Below are positions 54,081 through 63,242 of a stretch of 64,000 nucleotides of DNA, in pieces. Below the pieces are notes generated by a model. That model ran no database searches, was not told the DNA's origin, and was given only the letters and a program-made list of their open reading frames with translations. This DNA comes from Paraburkholderia tropica (lineage in GTDB: Bacteria > Pseudomonadota > Gammaproteobacteria > Burkholderiales > Burkholderiaceae). A program made the translations under genes and the position numbers. The stretch spans positions 124,001 to 188,000 of the forward strand of contig NZ_FNZM01000013.1 in NCBI RefSeq assembly GCF_900109265.1, in the 5' to 3' direction. The first letter of the stretch is position 1; each line of letters opens with the position of its first letter.

Positions 54081-55091
54081 ATGAATCCGACCTCACTCGA
54101 TCTTTCGATGTTCCCCCGTTACGCGCTGCTCGAAGGCCCGACGCCCATTCAACATTTATCGCGGCTCAGCACGCAGCTTGGCGGCGCGACTATCTATGTG
54201 AAGCGCGACGATCTGAACGGGCTCGGCGGCGGCGGAAACAAGCTGCGCAAACTCGAATTCCTGATGGGCGAAGCGCTCGCGCGTGGCGCGGATACGATCA
54301 TCACCGTCGGCGCGCGGCAGTCGAATCATGCGCGCTTGACGGCGGCCGCCGCCGCGCGTGCGGGACTGCAATGCGAACTGGTGCTCACGCGCGCGGTGCC
54401 TCGATTCGACGCGGAGTACCTTGAAAACGGCAATATTCTGCTCGACGATCTGCTCGCGGCGCACGTGCACGATCTGCCTGCGGGCACCGACGCGCTGCCA
54501 TTCGCCGAGGCGCGCGCCGATACGCTGCGCTCGCAGGGCCGCAACGTCTATGTGTGTCCGCTCGGAGGATCGAGCCCGGTCGGTTGCCTCGGCTATGCGG
54601 AGGGTGCAGCGGAAATCGCCGCGCAATCGCGCGCGAGCGGGATCGCGTTCGATCACATCGTCATGCCCAACGGCAGCGGCGGCATGCACGCGGGCTTCGT
54701 GGCGGGCATGAAGGCACTCGGACTGAATCCGCCCAGCGTGACGGCGTTCGCGGTTTACGCCGGCGCGGAGAAAGCGCACGCCGCGACGCTCGACAAGGCG
54801 AATCACACCGCGTGCCTCATCGACGCCAGTTTGCGTGTTGAAGCCGGTGATATCGTGATCGACGAATCACAGCTCGGTGACGGCTACGGCCTCCCCACCG
54901 ATGCCATGCGCGCCGCCGTGCGCCTGCTCGCTTCGACGGAAGGTCTGCTGATCGATCCCGTGTATGGCGGCAAGGCGTTTGCGGGTCTGCTGGAGAACGT
55001 GCGGAGCGGCCGCTATGGTGCGCACGAGAACGTACTGTTCGTGATGACGGGCGGCCTGCCCGGTTTGTATGCGTATCGCAGTGCGTTTTAG
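54081..55091 (+). CDS. PLP-dependent D-cysteine desulfhydrase / ACC-deaminase family enzyme
   Basis: A 336-residue fold-type II PLP enzyme. Lys54 in GGGGNKLRKLEFLMGEAL is the PLP-binding lysine; GARQSNHARLTAAAAA carries the substrate-contact Ser81-Asn82-His83. C-terminal DPVYGGKAFAGLL and MTGGLPGLYAY are typical. GGNKLRK fits D-cysteine desulfhydrase (DcyD) and L-cysteate sulfo-lyase better than ACC deaminase, where the block is GGNKTRK. It would yield pyruvate, ammonia and sulfide or sulfite. It is convergent with an MFS transporter. Confidence 0.87.
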   Translation: MNPTSLDLSMFPRYALLEGPTPIQHLSRLSTQLGGATIYVKRDDLNGLGGGGNKLRKLEFLMGEALARGADTIITVGARQSNHARLTAAAAARAGLQCELVLTRAVPRFDAEYLENGNILLDDLLAAHVHDLPAGTDALPFAEARADTLRSQGRNVYVCPLGGSSPVGCLGYAEGAAEIAAQSRASGIAFDHIVMPNGSGGMHAGFVAGMKALGLNPPSVTAFAVYAGAEKAHAATLDKANHTACLIDASLRVEAGDIVIDESQLGDGYGLPTDAMRAAVRLLASTEGLLIDPVYGGKAFAGLLENVRSGRYGAHENVLFVMTGGLPGLYAYRSAF

Positions 55092-55117
55092 TTTCAGGTG
55101 CCGCTTTAAACGCAACG

Positions 55118-56623
55118 TCACGCGTCGTCGATAGCGGAAAGCGGCGTGGCCACATGTTCGAGCGATTTTCGTTCGGCGTCCACGCCCCAGATCGCGGCGA
55201 TCAGCGCCGCGCCCAACATCAGCGCGGAGCCGACGAGATAACCCGTGAACACTTCGCTACGCTGATGCGTATCGATCAGTCGTCCGAAGAATGCTGGTCC
55301 GATCATCCCGCCGAGTCCCGTGCCGAAGGCATAGAAAACGGCGATCGCCAGCGCGCGGATTTCGAGCGGAAACGATTCGCTCACGGTCAGATACGCCGAA
55401 CTCGCCGCCGCCGAAGCGAAGAAGAAAATCACCATCCACGCCACCGTTTGCTGCACGACGGTGAGCCAACCGTGCGCGAACAGATAGCCGCTCGCGCTCA
55501 ACAGCACACCCGACAGCGCGTAAGTAGCCGCGATCATCTTGCGGCGGCCCAGCACGTCGAACAGTCTGCCGAGCACGAGCGGCCCGAGAAAATTGCCGAG
55601 CGCGAACGGCAGCAGATACAGGCCCACGTCGCCGCCAGGCACGCGATAGAACTCGGTGAGCACGAGCGCGTAGGTGAAGAAGATCGCGTTGTAGAAGAAG
55701 GCCTGCGCCGTCATCAACGATAAACCCACGAAGGCGCGACGGCGATGACGCACGAAGATCGCGTGCATCACTTCGCTCAACGGCGTGTGACGGCGCGCGC
55801 GCAGACGCAGTGACGACGTCGCGTTGTCATTGAGCGTGTGACCGGCTTCGCGAAAGCGCGTTTCGATGCGTTCGACGATCGAGCGTGCTTCGTCGTGCTC
55901 GCCATGCGTAAGCAGCCAGCGCGGGCTTTCGGGAATCCAGCGGCGCATCGGCAAAATGATCAGCGCAAGTACCGCGCCGATGAGGAAGCACGCGCGCCAG
56001 CCCCAATCCGGCGGTAACCAACGCGGATCGAGCAGCGCGTAAGAGCCCAGCGCGCCGATGCCCGCGCCCACCCAGAAGGTGCCGTTGATGCTCAGATCGG
56101 TCCAGCCGCGCACGCGTGCGGGCGTGAATTCCTGAATCGTCGAATTGATGGCCGCATATTCGCCGCCGATGCCCGCGCCGGTCAGCGCGCGAAACACCAT
56201 GAAGCTCGCGAAGCTCCACGAGCACGCCGTGGCGGCCGTCGCGAGCAGATAGACCGCGAGCGTGATGAAGAACAGCTTGCGTCGTCCGAGCCGGTCGGTG
56301 AGCCAGCCGAAGCCGAGCGCGCCCAGCACTGCGCCCGCGATATACGCACTGCCCGCAAGCCCGACTTGCGCGTTGTCGACGTGCAGCACCGGACTCGTCT
56401 TCAGCGCGCTCGCTACCGCGCCCGCGAGCGTCACTTCGAGTCCGTCGAGCAACCACGTCACGCCGAGCGCGACCACGATCAGCACGTGAAAACGGCCCCA
56501 CGGCAGGCGGTCGAGACGCGCCGGAAGATCGGTTTCCACGATCGCGGCTCGCTCGTTTATGTCGGCGCCGATCGTGGATTCGGAAGACTGAGTGGACTGG
56601 CGGGTTTCTGTCTCGCTGGGCAT
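55118..56623 (-). CDS. MFS transporter, metabolite:H+ symporter type
   Basis: A 501-residue 12-segment transporter. Marks are LDGLEVTLAGAVASAL in segment 1, GWLTDRLGRRKLFFITLAVY in loop 2-3, GAGIGGEYAAINSTIQEFTP, and GRLFDVLGRRKMIAATYALS in the second half; IPESPRWLL is the sugar-porter-like central motif. ATG 56623 is used; an upstream ATG at 56638 is possible. It lies 82 nt downstream of hipA on the same strand. Substrates of relatives include aromatic acids and other carboxylates. Confidence 0.87.
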   Translation of the reverse strand: MPSETETRQSTQSSESTIGADINERAAIVETDLPARLDRLPWGRFHVLIVVALGVTWLLDGLEVTLAGAVASALKTSPVLHVDNAQVGLAGSAYIAGAVLGALGFGWLTDRLGRRKLFFITLAVYLLATAATACSWSFASFMVFRALTGAGIGGEYAAINSTIQEFTPARVRGWTDLSINGTFWVGAGIGALGSYALLDPRWLPPDWGWRACFLIGAVLALIILPMRRWIPESPRWLLTHGEHDEARSIVERIETRFREAGHTLNDNATSSLRLRARRHTPLSEVMHAIFVRHRRRAFVGLSLMTAQAFFYNAIFFTYALVLTEFYRVPGGDVGLYLLPFALGNFLGPLVLGRLFDVLGRRKMIAATYALSGVLLSASGYLFAHGWLTVVQQTVAWMVIFFFASAAASSAYLTVSESFPLEIRALAIAVFYAFGTGLGGMIGPAFFGRLIDTHQRSEVFTGYLVGSALMLGAALIAAIWGVDAERKSLEHVATPLSAIDDA

Positions 56624-56705
56624 GGCCGCGGCTCGCATCGCACGAAAGCGTGCGCAATCGTGACATCGGCAGCAGGTTGCGTACCCGGCCGCGCTGTGTG
56701 CGCGT

Positions 56706-57938
56706 CTAGTTCGCGGCGAGCAGGCGCGAGCGGTTCGCCTCCACGGCATCGACGATTTCCGCAGTCGTGGCCGCCGAAACCGGATAATCGGCAGCCCGCG
56801 CCGCCAGTTCGCCCGCCACATGCGCCGTGCGATCGATGATGCGCGCCGCGCTCGCCTCCTTCACGCCGCTCTCTTTCGCGAGTTTCAGCAAATGGGCGCG
56901 CGCGGGCGCTCTCGCCTCGCCGCCGATATCCATCTGATGCTGCCCCGCCGGGCCGCGATTGAACGTGATGTCGTACGCGGGCGCGATGCGCCAGTGATCG
57001 TTGCGATCGAGCCGGAACGAGAAGTTCTTCGCGTGATCGTCGCGATTATTAAAGAGCACGTTGAATACGCAGCGCGCGTACAACGCCTCGACTTCGCGCA
57101 CATCGCGCGTCACGAAGCCCGCGAGGCGCAGCAGATTCGTATAGTCGAGCGACGGCAGCCGAAAGTCCACATGCGCCACGCCCGCCGCCGTGTGAACGGG
57201 CACGCGCTGACCCTCCTCGCGATCGAAGCGCGCGATGCCGAACGCAGCGCCCTGTGCGCCGAGATCGAAATACGCAGTGGGCGGCATCTCGATTCCGCAC
57301 GCGCGCACGAGATCCGAATAAAGCATTTCGATCGCGCACACTTCGGGCGCTTCGTTTTGCGCGGGAAACTTCACGAGCCACGGCGTGCCGGGCGCGTCCT
57401 CCGAGTTCCACATGCGATTGGCCGCGTGGTCCACGTTGACCAGCACTTTCGGACGCGCGCCATGCGGCGAGCCGCCCATCAACACCAGTTCGCGCAGCAC
57501 GGATTCGCTCGCGCCGGCCATCGCCTGCTGCACTTCGTCGGCGATGGTGTGGAGATTCACGTCGGCGACTACGATGGGCGCTTCGCTCTCGGGCGCGTAG
57601 CTCAGCGCACCCATGCCGCGATGCCCCACCACGGCGAGGCGATCGAGCGGCGAAACCGAATACGGGTCGATGCCGCGCACGCGAAACAGACGGTCCATCA
57701 GCAGCATGCCCCAGCCGTCGGGCAGGCTGTCGGCGACAAGGCCGGGCAAGCGTTGCTGATGCTGCGGGAAGTCGCCGAACGCCGCGGTTTGCAGCGGGAG
57801 TTTGAAGCGTGAGAGTTCGAGGCCGCGCTCGCGCGCCGCCTGCGTGTATTCGAAGAGGAGATGCTGGCCGTCGTCCGCGAGCACGCCCAGGTCGAACTGC
57901 TCGCCCCAGCCTTCGTAGATCACGCGCAGGCGTTTCAT
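56706..57938 (-). CDS. hipA: HipA-family serine/threonine kinase toxin
   Basis: A 410-residue HipA. The P-loop-like GGSPHGARPKVLV is at about 155-167, ATP-binding Lys190 is in WLVKF, and the catalytic loop NNRDDHAKNFSF (298-308) and metal-binding Asp323 (APAYDITFN) are intact. So the kinase appears active. HipA homologues phosphorylate tRNA synthetases or other targets. Its start overlaps the hipB stop by 4 nt, the classic toxin-antitoxin coupling. The N-terminal subdomain is complete, in contrast to split HipS/HipT systems. Confidence 0.92.
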   Translation of the reverse strand: MKRLRVIYEGWGEQFDLGVLADDGQHLLFEYTQAARERGLELSRFKLPLQTAAFGDFPQHQQRLPGLVADSLPDGWGMLLMDRLFRVRGIDPYSVSPLDRLAVVGHRGMGALSYAPESEAPIVVADVNLHTIADEVQQAMAGASESVLRELVLMGGSPHGARPKVLVNVDHAANRMWNSEDAPGTPWLVKFPAQNEAPEVCAIEMLYSDLVRACGIEMPPTAYFDLGAQGAAFGIARFDREEGQRVPVHTAAGVAHVDFRLPSLDYTNLLRLAGFVTRDVREVEALYARCVFNVLFNNRDDHAKNFSFRLDRNDHWRIAPAYDITFNRGPAGQHQMDIGGEARAPARAHLLKLAKESGVKEASAARIIDRTAHVAGELAARAADYPVSAATTAEIVDAVEANRSRLLAAN

Positions 57939-58279
57939 TGGCCGGTTCTCCCGGACGACGTTTTGGCGGACGCGCGGCGCGGTGCACGCTGCCGGTTCGC
58001 GCTCGCCTGCTCCATCGCGCGAATCGAGCGCAGCTTGAGCTCGAACAGCGCCTCCAGATCGGATGCCCGCCCGAGCGCCTGCGTCACGCGCAGGAAGGTC
58101 TCCAGCGTCGCCTGCCCGCTACGCTCGAAATTACGCAGCGCGCGCTCGGACACGCCCGCACGCGCCGCCAGCTCGGCTTGCGTGAGGGACTGCTGAAGCC
58201 TCAGGGCGCGCAGCTTCTGAGCCAGTGCGCCCGCGATTTCCTCGACTGTCGCGAGATCGAACAGCATCGCCTGCTCCAC
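57935..58279 (-). CDS. hipB: HipB-like antitoxin, XRE family
   Basis: A 114-residue HTH protein. The DNA-binding region is LRLQQSLTQAELAARAGVSE and RALRNFERSGQATLETFLRV. The C-terminal 30 residues are basic and probably disordered (RAPRRASAKTSSGRTGQ), a usual place for toxin contact or protease recognition. It overlaps hipA and is preceded by AT-rich DNA with operator-like repeats. An alternative start lies at ATG 58267. Confidence 0.9.
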   Translation of the reverse strand: MEQAMLFDLATVEEIAGALAQKLRALRLQQSLTQAELAARAGVSERALRNFERSGQATLETFLRVTQALGRASDLEALFELKLRSIRAMEQASANRQRAPRRASAKTSSGRTGQ

Positions 58280-58291
58280 GGTCTGTAAAAG

Positions 58292-58436
58292 GCATAATTA
58301 TACCGCTTATTACGCAAATAGATCTATAAACGGCGGAAAATTACCGGTTATATGGAAATACGCGCCGCATCTTCGTTAACCGGCATAAATATGCCTTTTA
58401 TAAGAAATTTTTGCCATTAAAAGGTACATTTACGCC
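58292..58436. repeat. hipBA operator repeats in AT-rich promoter
   Basis: Three related 14-bp sites: GGCATAATTATACC (58292-58305), GGCATAAATATGCC (58382-58395, perfect palindrome around two central bases) and GGTACATTTACGCC (58423-58436, weaker). The pattern is roughly GGYRTAAWTRTRCC. They flank the probable hipBA promoter and should be bound by HipB for autoregulation. Confidence 0.7.
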
Positions 58437-58460
58437 GATTAAATCAAAGCGGCGAAATGC

Positions 58461-59120
58461 TCAATCGCGATCAGGCGCGCCCAGCGGAAGCAGGTGCCGA
58501 TACGGTCGCGCTTCCTCCACCGCGCGCGCAAACGAAGGGCGTGCGAGCAACCGCGCGCGATACGCCCGCAGCGCGCTGAAGCGCTCCGGAATACGATGCG
58601 TCCAGTCGGCGTAAAAGAGCGAAGGCGCGGCCGCGCAGTCCGCGAGTGTGAAGTCCTCGCCCGCGGCCCAGGTTCGGTCCGCGAGCCGATCGTCGAGCCA
58701 CGCGTAGGCCAGATCGAGCTTGCCCGCCGCGTACGCGTGCGCCGCTTCGCGCCGTGCCGCGTCGCCCGTCAACGCGCCTTCCACCGCGCACTGCACCGGC
58801 GTCATCACGTGCAGGTCGAAGAAGCGGTCGAGAAAGCGCACGTCCAGCGCGGCCATCGGCTCGGACGGCAAGAACCGCTGCGCCCCGCCATGCGCGAGCT
58901 GCAGATATTCGATGATGATGCTGGTCTCCGCCACGCTGCGCTCGCCGTCCACCAGCACGGGAAACTTGCGCAGCGGCCAGAGCGTCAGCCACGCCTGTGT
59001 GTGCTGCGGCGTTTCGGGCCCGATCGTGCGAAACGCGAACGGCGTGTCGTTCTCGTAGAGCGCAACGAGCACCTTCTGCGTATAGGAAGAAAATGGATGA
59101 CCATAAAGCGCGAGCGACAT
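58461..59120 (-). CDS. glutathione S-transferase family protein
   Basis: A 219-residue GST. The thioredoxin-like domain reads MSLALYGHPFSSYTQKVLVA, with the active-site Ser in HPFSSYTQKV and the glutathione-binding motif FPVLVDGERSVAETSIIIEY. The helical C-terminal domain contains WAAGEDFTLADCAAAPSLFY, the N-capping box. GGGAGG about 8 nt upstream sets the start at 59120, excluding a 14-residue extension. It is monocistronic. The substrate is unknown. Confidence 0.92.
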   Translation of the reverse strand: MSLALYGHPFSSYTQKVLVALYENDTPFAFRTIGPETPQHTQAWLTLWPLRKFPVLVDGERSVAETSIIIEYLQLAHGGAQRFLPSEPMAALDVRFLDRFFDLHVMTPVQCAVEGALTGDAARREAAHAYAAGKLDLAYAWLDDRLADRTWAAGEDFTLADCAAAPSLFYADWTHRIPERFSALRAYRARLLARPSFARAVEEARPYRHLLPLGAPDRD

Positions 59121-59359
59121 CGTGAGACCTCCCGGTTCGAAGCAAACCGCGCAATGACACAATCACAATGCGTTGAACGAAGGATGCACGATGCGCCAGA
59201 CGCGCGCGCATGGCAAGCGCGCGCGACGGCGGAGTAGCGATGGGGAGCGCAGCCAGGACACGAGCGCGGCGAGGAGCGCGCGGTCGAGTCTTTTTATCTT
59301 TTGTAGTTGGCTGGCGCCGGCGTTCGGGCAAGAACCCGGCCCGCCAGCACACCGGAAAA

Positions 59360-60610
59360 TCAGTCGAGCGACGCGCCGCAATTACAGTCGAGCGACGAGG
59401 CCGCCGCCGGACGCGGACGCTCCATCGCCGCGAGGCGCTGCAACGTGATGAGCCCCAGCACGGCCAGCCCGCAGCCGAGCACGAAGTCGGCGCGCACGCC
59501 CGCATGATCGACGATCGTGCCGCCCACCGACGAACCGAGCGCGATCGCGACCTGAATCACGCTGACGAACATCGCCGAACCGGCTTCGGGCCGATCGGCC
59601 GTGCCGCGCTGAATCCACACGCTGAAGCACAGCGGCAGCGCGCCGAACGCGACGCCCCACATCAGCATCGCCGCGATTTCGCCGATGCGCACGTGATCGA
59701 GCAAGAGCATCGACGAAAGCGCGCACAGCAGCAGCGCCGTCATGGCCGCAACCGATGTTTTCAAACGATTCGCCACTACCATCGACAGTAGCGCATTCGA
59801 AAAAAAGCCAATCACGCCGAATGCGAGCAACAGCAGCGTAATCGCGCCCAGCGAAAAATCCTGCTGCAGCAACGGCGCAATAAACGTATACGTCGAAAAA
59901 TGCGCGCCGAAAACCAGTGCGACCATCAGCATGCTCAGACGCGTGTGCGGACGGCGCATCAATTCGACGAAACTGGCAATACGCAGCGCCGTGGCGGACG
60001 GCAGCGACGGCACGAGCAGCGCCTGCGCAATCAATGCGACCGCGACGAGTCCGCCCGTCGTGAGGAACGACGCGCGCCACGACGCCAGGCCTGCGATAAA
60101 GGTGCCAAGCGGCACACCGATCACCGTGGCACAGGTCACACCCGTGAGAATGATGGCGGTGGCGCGCGCGGCGTCGCTGACTTGCACGAGACGTCCGGCC
60201 GCGGCCGTCGCGAGCGTCCAGAAACCGCCGAGCGCTGCGCCGAGCATCGCGCGGCCGATCAGCATGACGGCGAAATTCGTCGACATGGCCGATACGATAT
60301 TGGACGCGAGCAGCATGGCGGTGAGCAGCAGAAACACGCGTCGACGATCCATACGGCCCGCGAGAATCAGCATGCCGGGCGCGAAAATCGCGGCCAGTAC
60401 GCCGGGCGTCGTCACCATCAGACCCGCCGTGCCCGGCGTCACGCCGAGATCGCGCGCAATCTGGGGCAGGAGCCCAACCGGAAGAAATTCGGACGTGACG
60501 AAAGCGAATGCGCTAATGGCGACGGCAAAAACCGCGAGCCATTGACGCAATGTCGTTTCGGCGCCGGGGCGTAGCGACGCCGCATCGACGGGTTGTTCGT
60601 TGATGTGCAT
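59360..60610 (-). CDS. MFS transporter, DHA1 family
   Basis: A 416-residue exporter of the DHA1 (AraJ/YdhP/NepI-like) type. Marks are ISAFAFVTSEFLPVGLLPQI in segment 1, the shortened loop motif ILAGRMDRRRVFLLL, GRAMLGAALGGFWTLATA, and motif C GVTCATVIGVPLGTFI. Twelve hydrophobic segments are likely. The last residues SLDCNCGASLD are an unusual Cys-containing tail. A small palindrome just upstream may be its operator. The substrate is unknown. Confidence 0.88.
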   Translation of the reverse strand: MHINEQPVDAASLRPGAETTLRQWLAVFAVAISAFAFVTSEFLPVGLLPQIARDLGVTPGTAGLMVTTPGVLAAIFAPGMLILAGRMDRRRVFLLLTAMLLASNIVSAMSTNFAVMLIGRAMLGAALGGFWTLATAAAGRLVQVSDAARATAIILTGVTCATVIGVPLGTFIAGLASWRASFLTTGGLVAVALIAQALLVPSLPSATALRIASFVELMRRPHTRLSMLMVALVFGAHFSTYTFIAPLLQQDFSLGAITLLLLAFGVIGFFSNALLSMVVANRLKTSVAAMTALLLCALSSMLLLDHVRIGEIAAMLMWGVAFGALPLCFSVWIQRGTADRPEAGSAMFVSVIQVAIALGSSVGGTIVDHAGVRADFVLGCGLAVLGLITLQRLAAMERPRPAAASSLDCNCGASLD

Positions 60611-61042
60611 GGAACTGTTTTAGAGAGGCGAATAATAAAATCGATTGTTCGGTCAATCCGCGCTAAATAGCGGAGAAAATACGGATAACCGCATTCGCTG
60701 CGGGGTTCTTTCTAACTTAACATCGCAGAAAGAAAATTGTTTGAGTGTTTTAAAAAACCGAATACGTCAGTAGGGTCTTGAAACGCATTCCAAACGCATG
60801 CAGCGCCCGAAATCTGCGTCAAATGGACGCAAACATCAGGCGCGAATCGCAGTCATCGGTAAAAAAGAAACGGCGAAAAAATAGTGACGCTGGCGTAGCG
60901 GATCAGAAGGGATGCTTCAGCCGGATGCGGCGTGTGCGTATTTTACCAACGGTCGCCCACGCCCGCAAAAAAAAGTCTCGACGTTGTGGGTTTCACGTTT
61001 TAGCGCGCATGCGCACACGACATCATTCGCGCCTTCTGCGCT
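60611..61042. other. intergenic region between the DHA1 gene and the copper receptor gene
   Basis: About 430 AT-richer bases on the 5' side of the MFS gene and the 3' side of the receptor gene. It contains the dyad GATTG-TTCGGT-CAATC at 60643-60658. A weak hairpin CCGC-N7-GCGG lies near 60692. No gene is supported; short frames in 60778-61053 lack family features. Confidence 0.5.
60643..60658. promoter_or_regulatory. small palindrome upstream of the DHA1 transporter gene
   Basis: GATTG and CAATC flank TTCGGT, 33-48 nt upstream of the start. The form ATTGaCCGaaCAAT on the minus strand resembles TetR-type operators. No TetR gene is adjacent in the window. Confidence 0.4.
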
Positions 61043-63142
61043 TCACATTCTGAAGCGCAATCGGCCCCAGATCGTGCGTCCCGGCTCCATGATGGCGACG
61101 CCGCCGGAATAGCCGAATCCCGCGTTGCCCGCGAGATTCAGATGCTCGCTATAGGCCTTGTTAAACAGGTTGTCGACACCGATCGAGAATTGCGTGCGCT
61201 TATCCAGATCGTATTGCGCATGCAGCGACACCACGCCGAAACCCGCGCTCGGCCCGAAGTCCTGCCCGACTACATTGCCTTCGTGCAGCGTATAACGCCG
61301 TTGCGGCGCGACGATACGCCAGAGCGCGCCGACCGACCACGCGCGCCACGTATAGTCGGCATTCAGACGCACGTCGAGCGGCGGAATTTGCGGCAGCGGT
61401 TCGCCGCTGTTGGCGTTGCGTCCCCACGCATAGGCCGCCGACATGCCCAGTTTCCATCCCGCGCCCGCGCGCCATGTCCCGCCCAATTCGCCGCCCATGA
61501 TTTGCGCATTCACGTTGCTGGCCTGCGAGACATTCGATTGCGTCCCCGTGCCGTAGTTGAACAGAATGAAATCTTCGACATAGCCCGCATAAGCCGAAAT
61601 CCATGCATCGATCGCGTCGTTACGATAATGCGCGCCGACATCGAATTGCGTCGTTTTTTCCGGCTCGATACCCGCGAATGCGTTGGCGGAATTCGCGGGG
61701 CCGCGTGTGGGCGAAAACAATTCCCAGTAATCGGGAAAGCGTTCGGTATGACCGATGCCGGCGTACCACGTCAGCGGCATCGTGCGTGCGGTTTGTTCGT
61801 AGCGAATAAATCCGCCGGGCAACGTGCGCGTGCGGGTGGCATTCGCGGTGGGATTGGGCTGCGCCATCGACATCATGGAAGCGCTAACGGTAGCGCGCTC
61901 GTCGGTGGCGGCCGCGCGATCGAGACGAAGGCCCGCCACTACGCGCTGCGTTTCGCTCGCGTCCCACGTGACCTCGGAAAACAGTCCGTAATTCGTCATT
62001 TGCGCAGAAGGCGTCCACGACAAAGCCGACGGACTTTGCAGCCCCATCGCAGAACGCGAATCCAGCCAGTTCGTCTGCGCGTCGAAACCCACGATCCATT
62101 GCAGATTGTCGCCAGTATCGAGCGTCGCCGCTACGCGGCCGCCCGCCGTTCGACGACGCACATCCGAGGCCATCGCCATGCTGCCGGACGGCGTCGCGCG
62201 CAACGTATAGTTATCCATACGATGTTCGAAAGCGTTGTAGTAAACCTGCGCTTCGATCTTCCGGATCACGCTACCGAGATGCTGTTTCTCGAATCGCAAT
62301 GCAACGCTGTCACGCTTGAAACGCACGCCATCCATGCCGCGGCCGGCGTAACGCGCGTGACCGTTTCCCGTCCCCGCATCGAGTTCGATGCGTGTATCCG
62401 CATCGGGCGTCACGCCGAGCGCGATATCGGTATTCCATTTATCCCAGGCGGAAGGCACCGATTGACCGTTGCCGTCACGATAATCCTGCGCGTGCGATTT
62501 GTTCGCGTTCACGCGTGCGTAGACATCGGGATTGCCTGCCGTGAGTTCGAGATTCTCGTCGTTGCGGCCGTTCGTGCCGCCCATTACGCTTGCATCCACG
62601 TGCGCGCCGGCTGTGTCGAAACGCGGCGCTTCGCGCTCGAACAACACCGTGCCCGCCGATGCGCCAGGACCGTACAACACCGTTTGCGGCCCTTTGATGA
62701 CCGTGACCTTGTCGTAGCTCTCCGGCGCGACGTACGACGATGGCGAGTCCATGCGCGCCGGGCACGCGCCTTGTGTCGGCGCGCCGTTCGCAAGCAGATT
62801 CAGACGCGAGCCGAACATGCCGCGCAAAACGGGATCGCCGTTAGTACCGCCACTGCGAATAGCCGTGAAACCCGGCACGGTTTTCAGATAGTCGGCGCCG
62901 TCACTCGCGGGCAACGGCTGACGCGGCGTCTTTGGATCGGTCTCGGAGATAAAGGAATTCTTGAGCGGACGCGCGACGACTTCGACGCGGGGAAGCACGA
63001 ATTCCGCCTCAGGGACGCCGCCGCTCGATACATCGTCCTGAGAAGCAGCTTGTGCATCAAACGACCGGCACAACACCGATCCGAAAATAAACGCCATACG
63101 TGCCGCGATGTGAATCGCGGAAGAAGCTTTTGAAATGAACAT
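61043..63142 (-). CDS. TonB-dependent copper receptor (OprC/NosA-like)
   Basis: A 699-residue outer-membrane receptor. The plug domain has RVEVVARPLKNSFI as TonB-box region, then GGTNGDPVLRGMFGSRLNLL, GACPARMDSPSSYVAPESYD and VTVIKGPQTVLYGPGASAGT, the last diagnostic of the copper receptor family. The barrel ends GRLRFRM. Position 63142 is chosen so that a signal-like segment (SAIHIAARMAFIFGSVLC) is N-terminal; the longer frame to 63307 overlaps the DUF2946 gene. It should import copper, or deliver it for copper enzymes, with energy from TonB. Confidence 0.92.
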   Translation of the reverse strand: MFISKASSAIHIAARMAFIFGSVLCRSFDAQAASQDDVSSGGVPEAEFVLPRVEVVARPLKNSFISETDPKTPRQPLPASDGADYLKTVPGFTAIRSGGTNGDPVLRGMFGSRLNLLANGAPTQGACPARMDSPSSYVAPESYDKVTVIKGPQTVLYGPGASAGTVLFEREAPRFDTAGAHVDASVMGGTNGRNDENLELTAGNPDVYARVNANKSHAQDYRDGNGQSVPSAWDKWNTDIALGVTPDADTRIELDAGTGNGHARYAGRGMDGVRFKRDSVALRFEKQHLGSVIRKIEAQVYYNAFEHRMDNYTLRATPSGSMAMASDVRRRTAGGRVAATLDTGDNLQWIVGFDAQTNWLDSRSAMGLQSPSALSWTPSAQMTNYGLFSEVTWDASETQRVVAGLRLDRAAATDERATVSASMMSMAQPNPTANATRTRTLPGGFIRYEQTARTMPLTWYAGIGHTERFPDYWELFSPTRGPANSANAFAGIEPEKTTQFDVGAHYRNDAIDAWISAYAGYVEDFILFNYGTGTQSNVSQASNVNAQIMGGELGGTWRAGAGWKLGMSAAYAWGRNANSGEPLPQIPPLDVRLNADYTWRAWSVGALWRIVAPQRRYTLHEGNVVGQDFGPSAGFGVVSLHAQYDLDKRTQFSIGVDNLFNKAYSEHLNLAGNAGFGYSGGVAIMEPGRTIWGRLRFRM

Positions 63143-63242
63143 TCGACCCAACCCATTCGACAAACCAATAGGGCCACCCGCGCGATGCAGAGCAATCGCA
63201 CGGTGAGGCAATGACTGGCAGCAGGAAAGCGATGAAACGCGA

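Noticed and set aside
54081..55091. ACC deaminase (AcdS)
   Set aside because: The PLP lysine block is GGNKLRKLEF, which fits D-cysteine desulfhydrase-type enzymes; AcdS usually has GGNKTRKLEY.
61142..63133. 663-residue open frame opposite the copper receptor
   Set aside because: Same GC-bias artefact; composition is Arg/His-rich and the opposite strand has an unmistakable TonB receptor.
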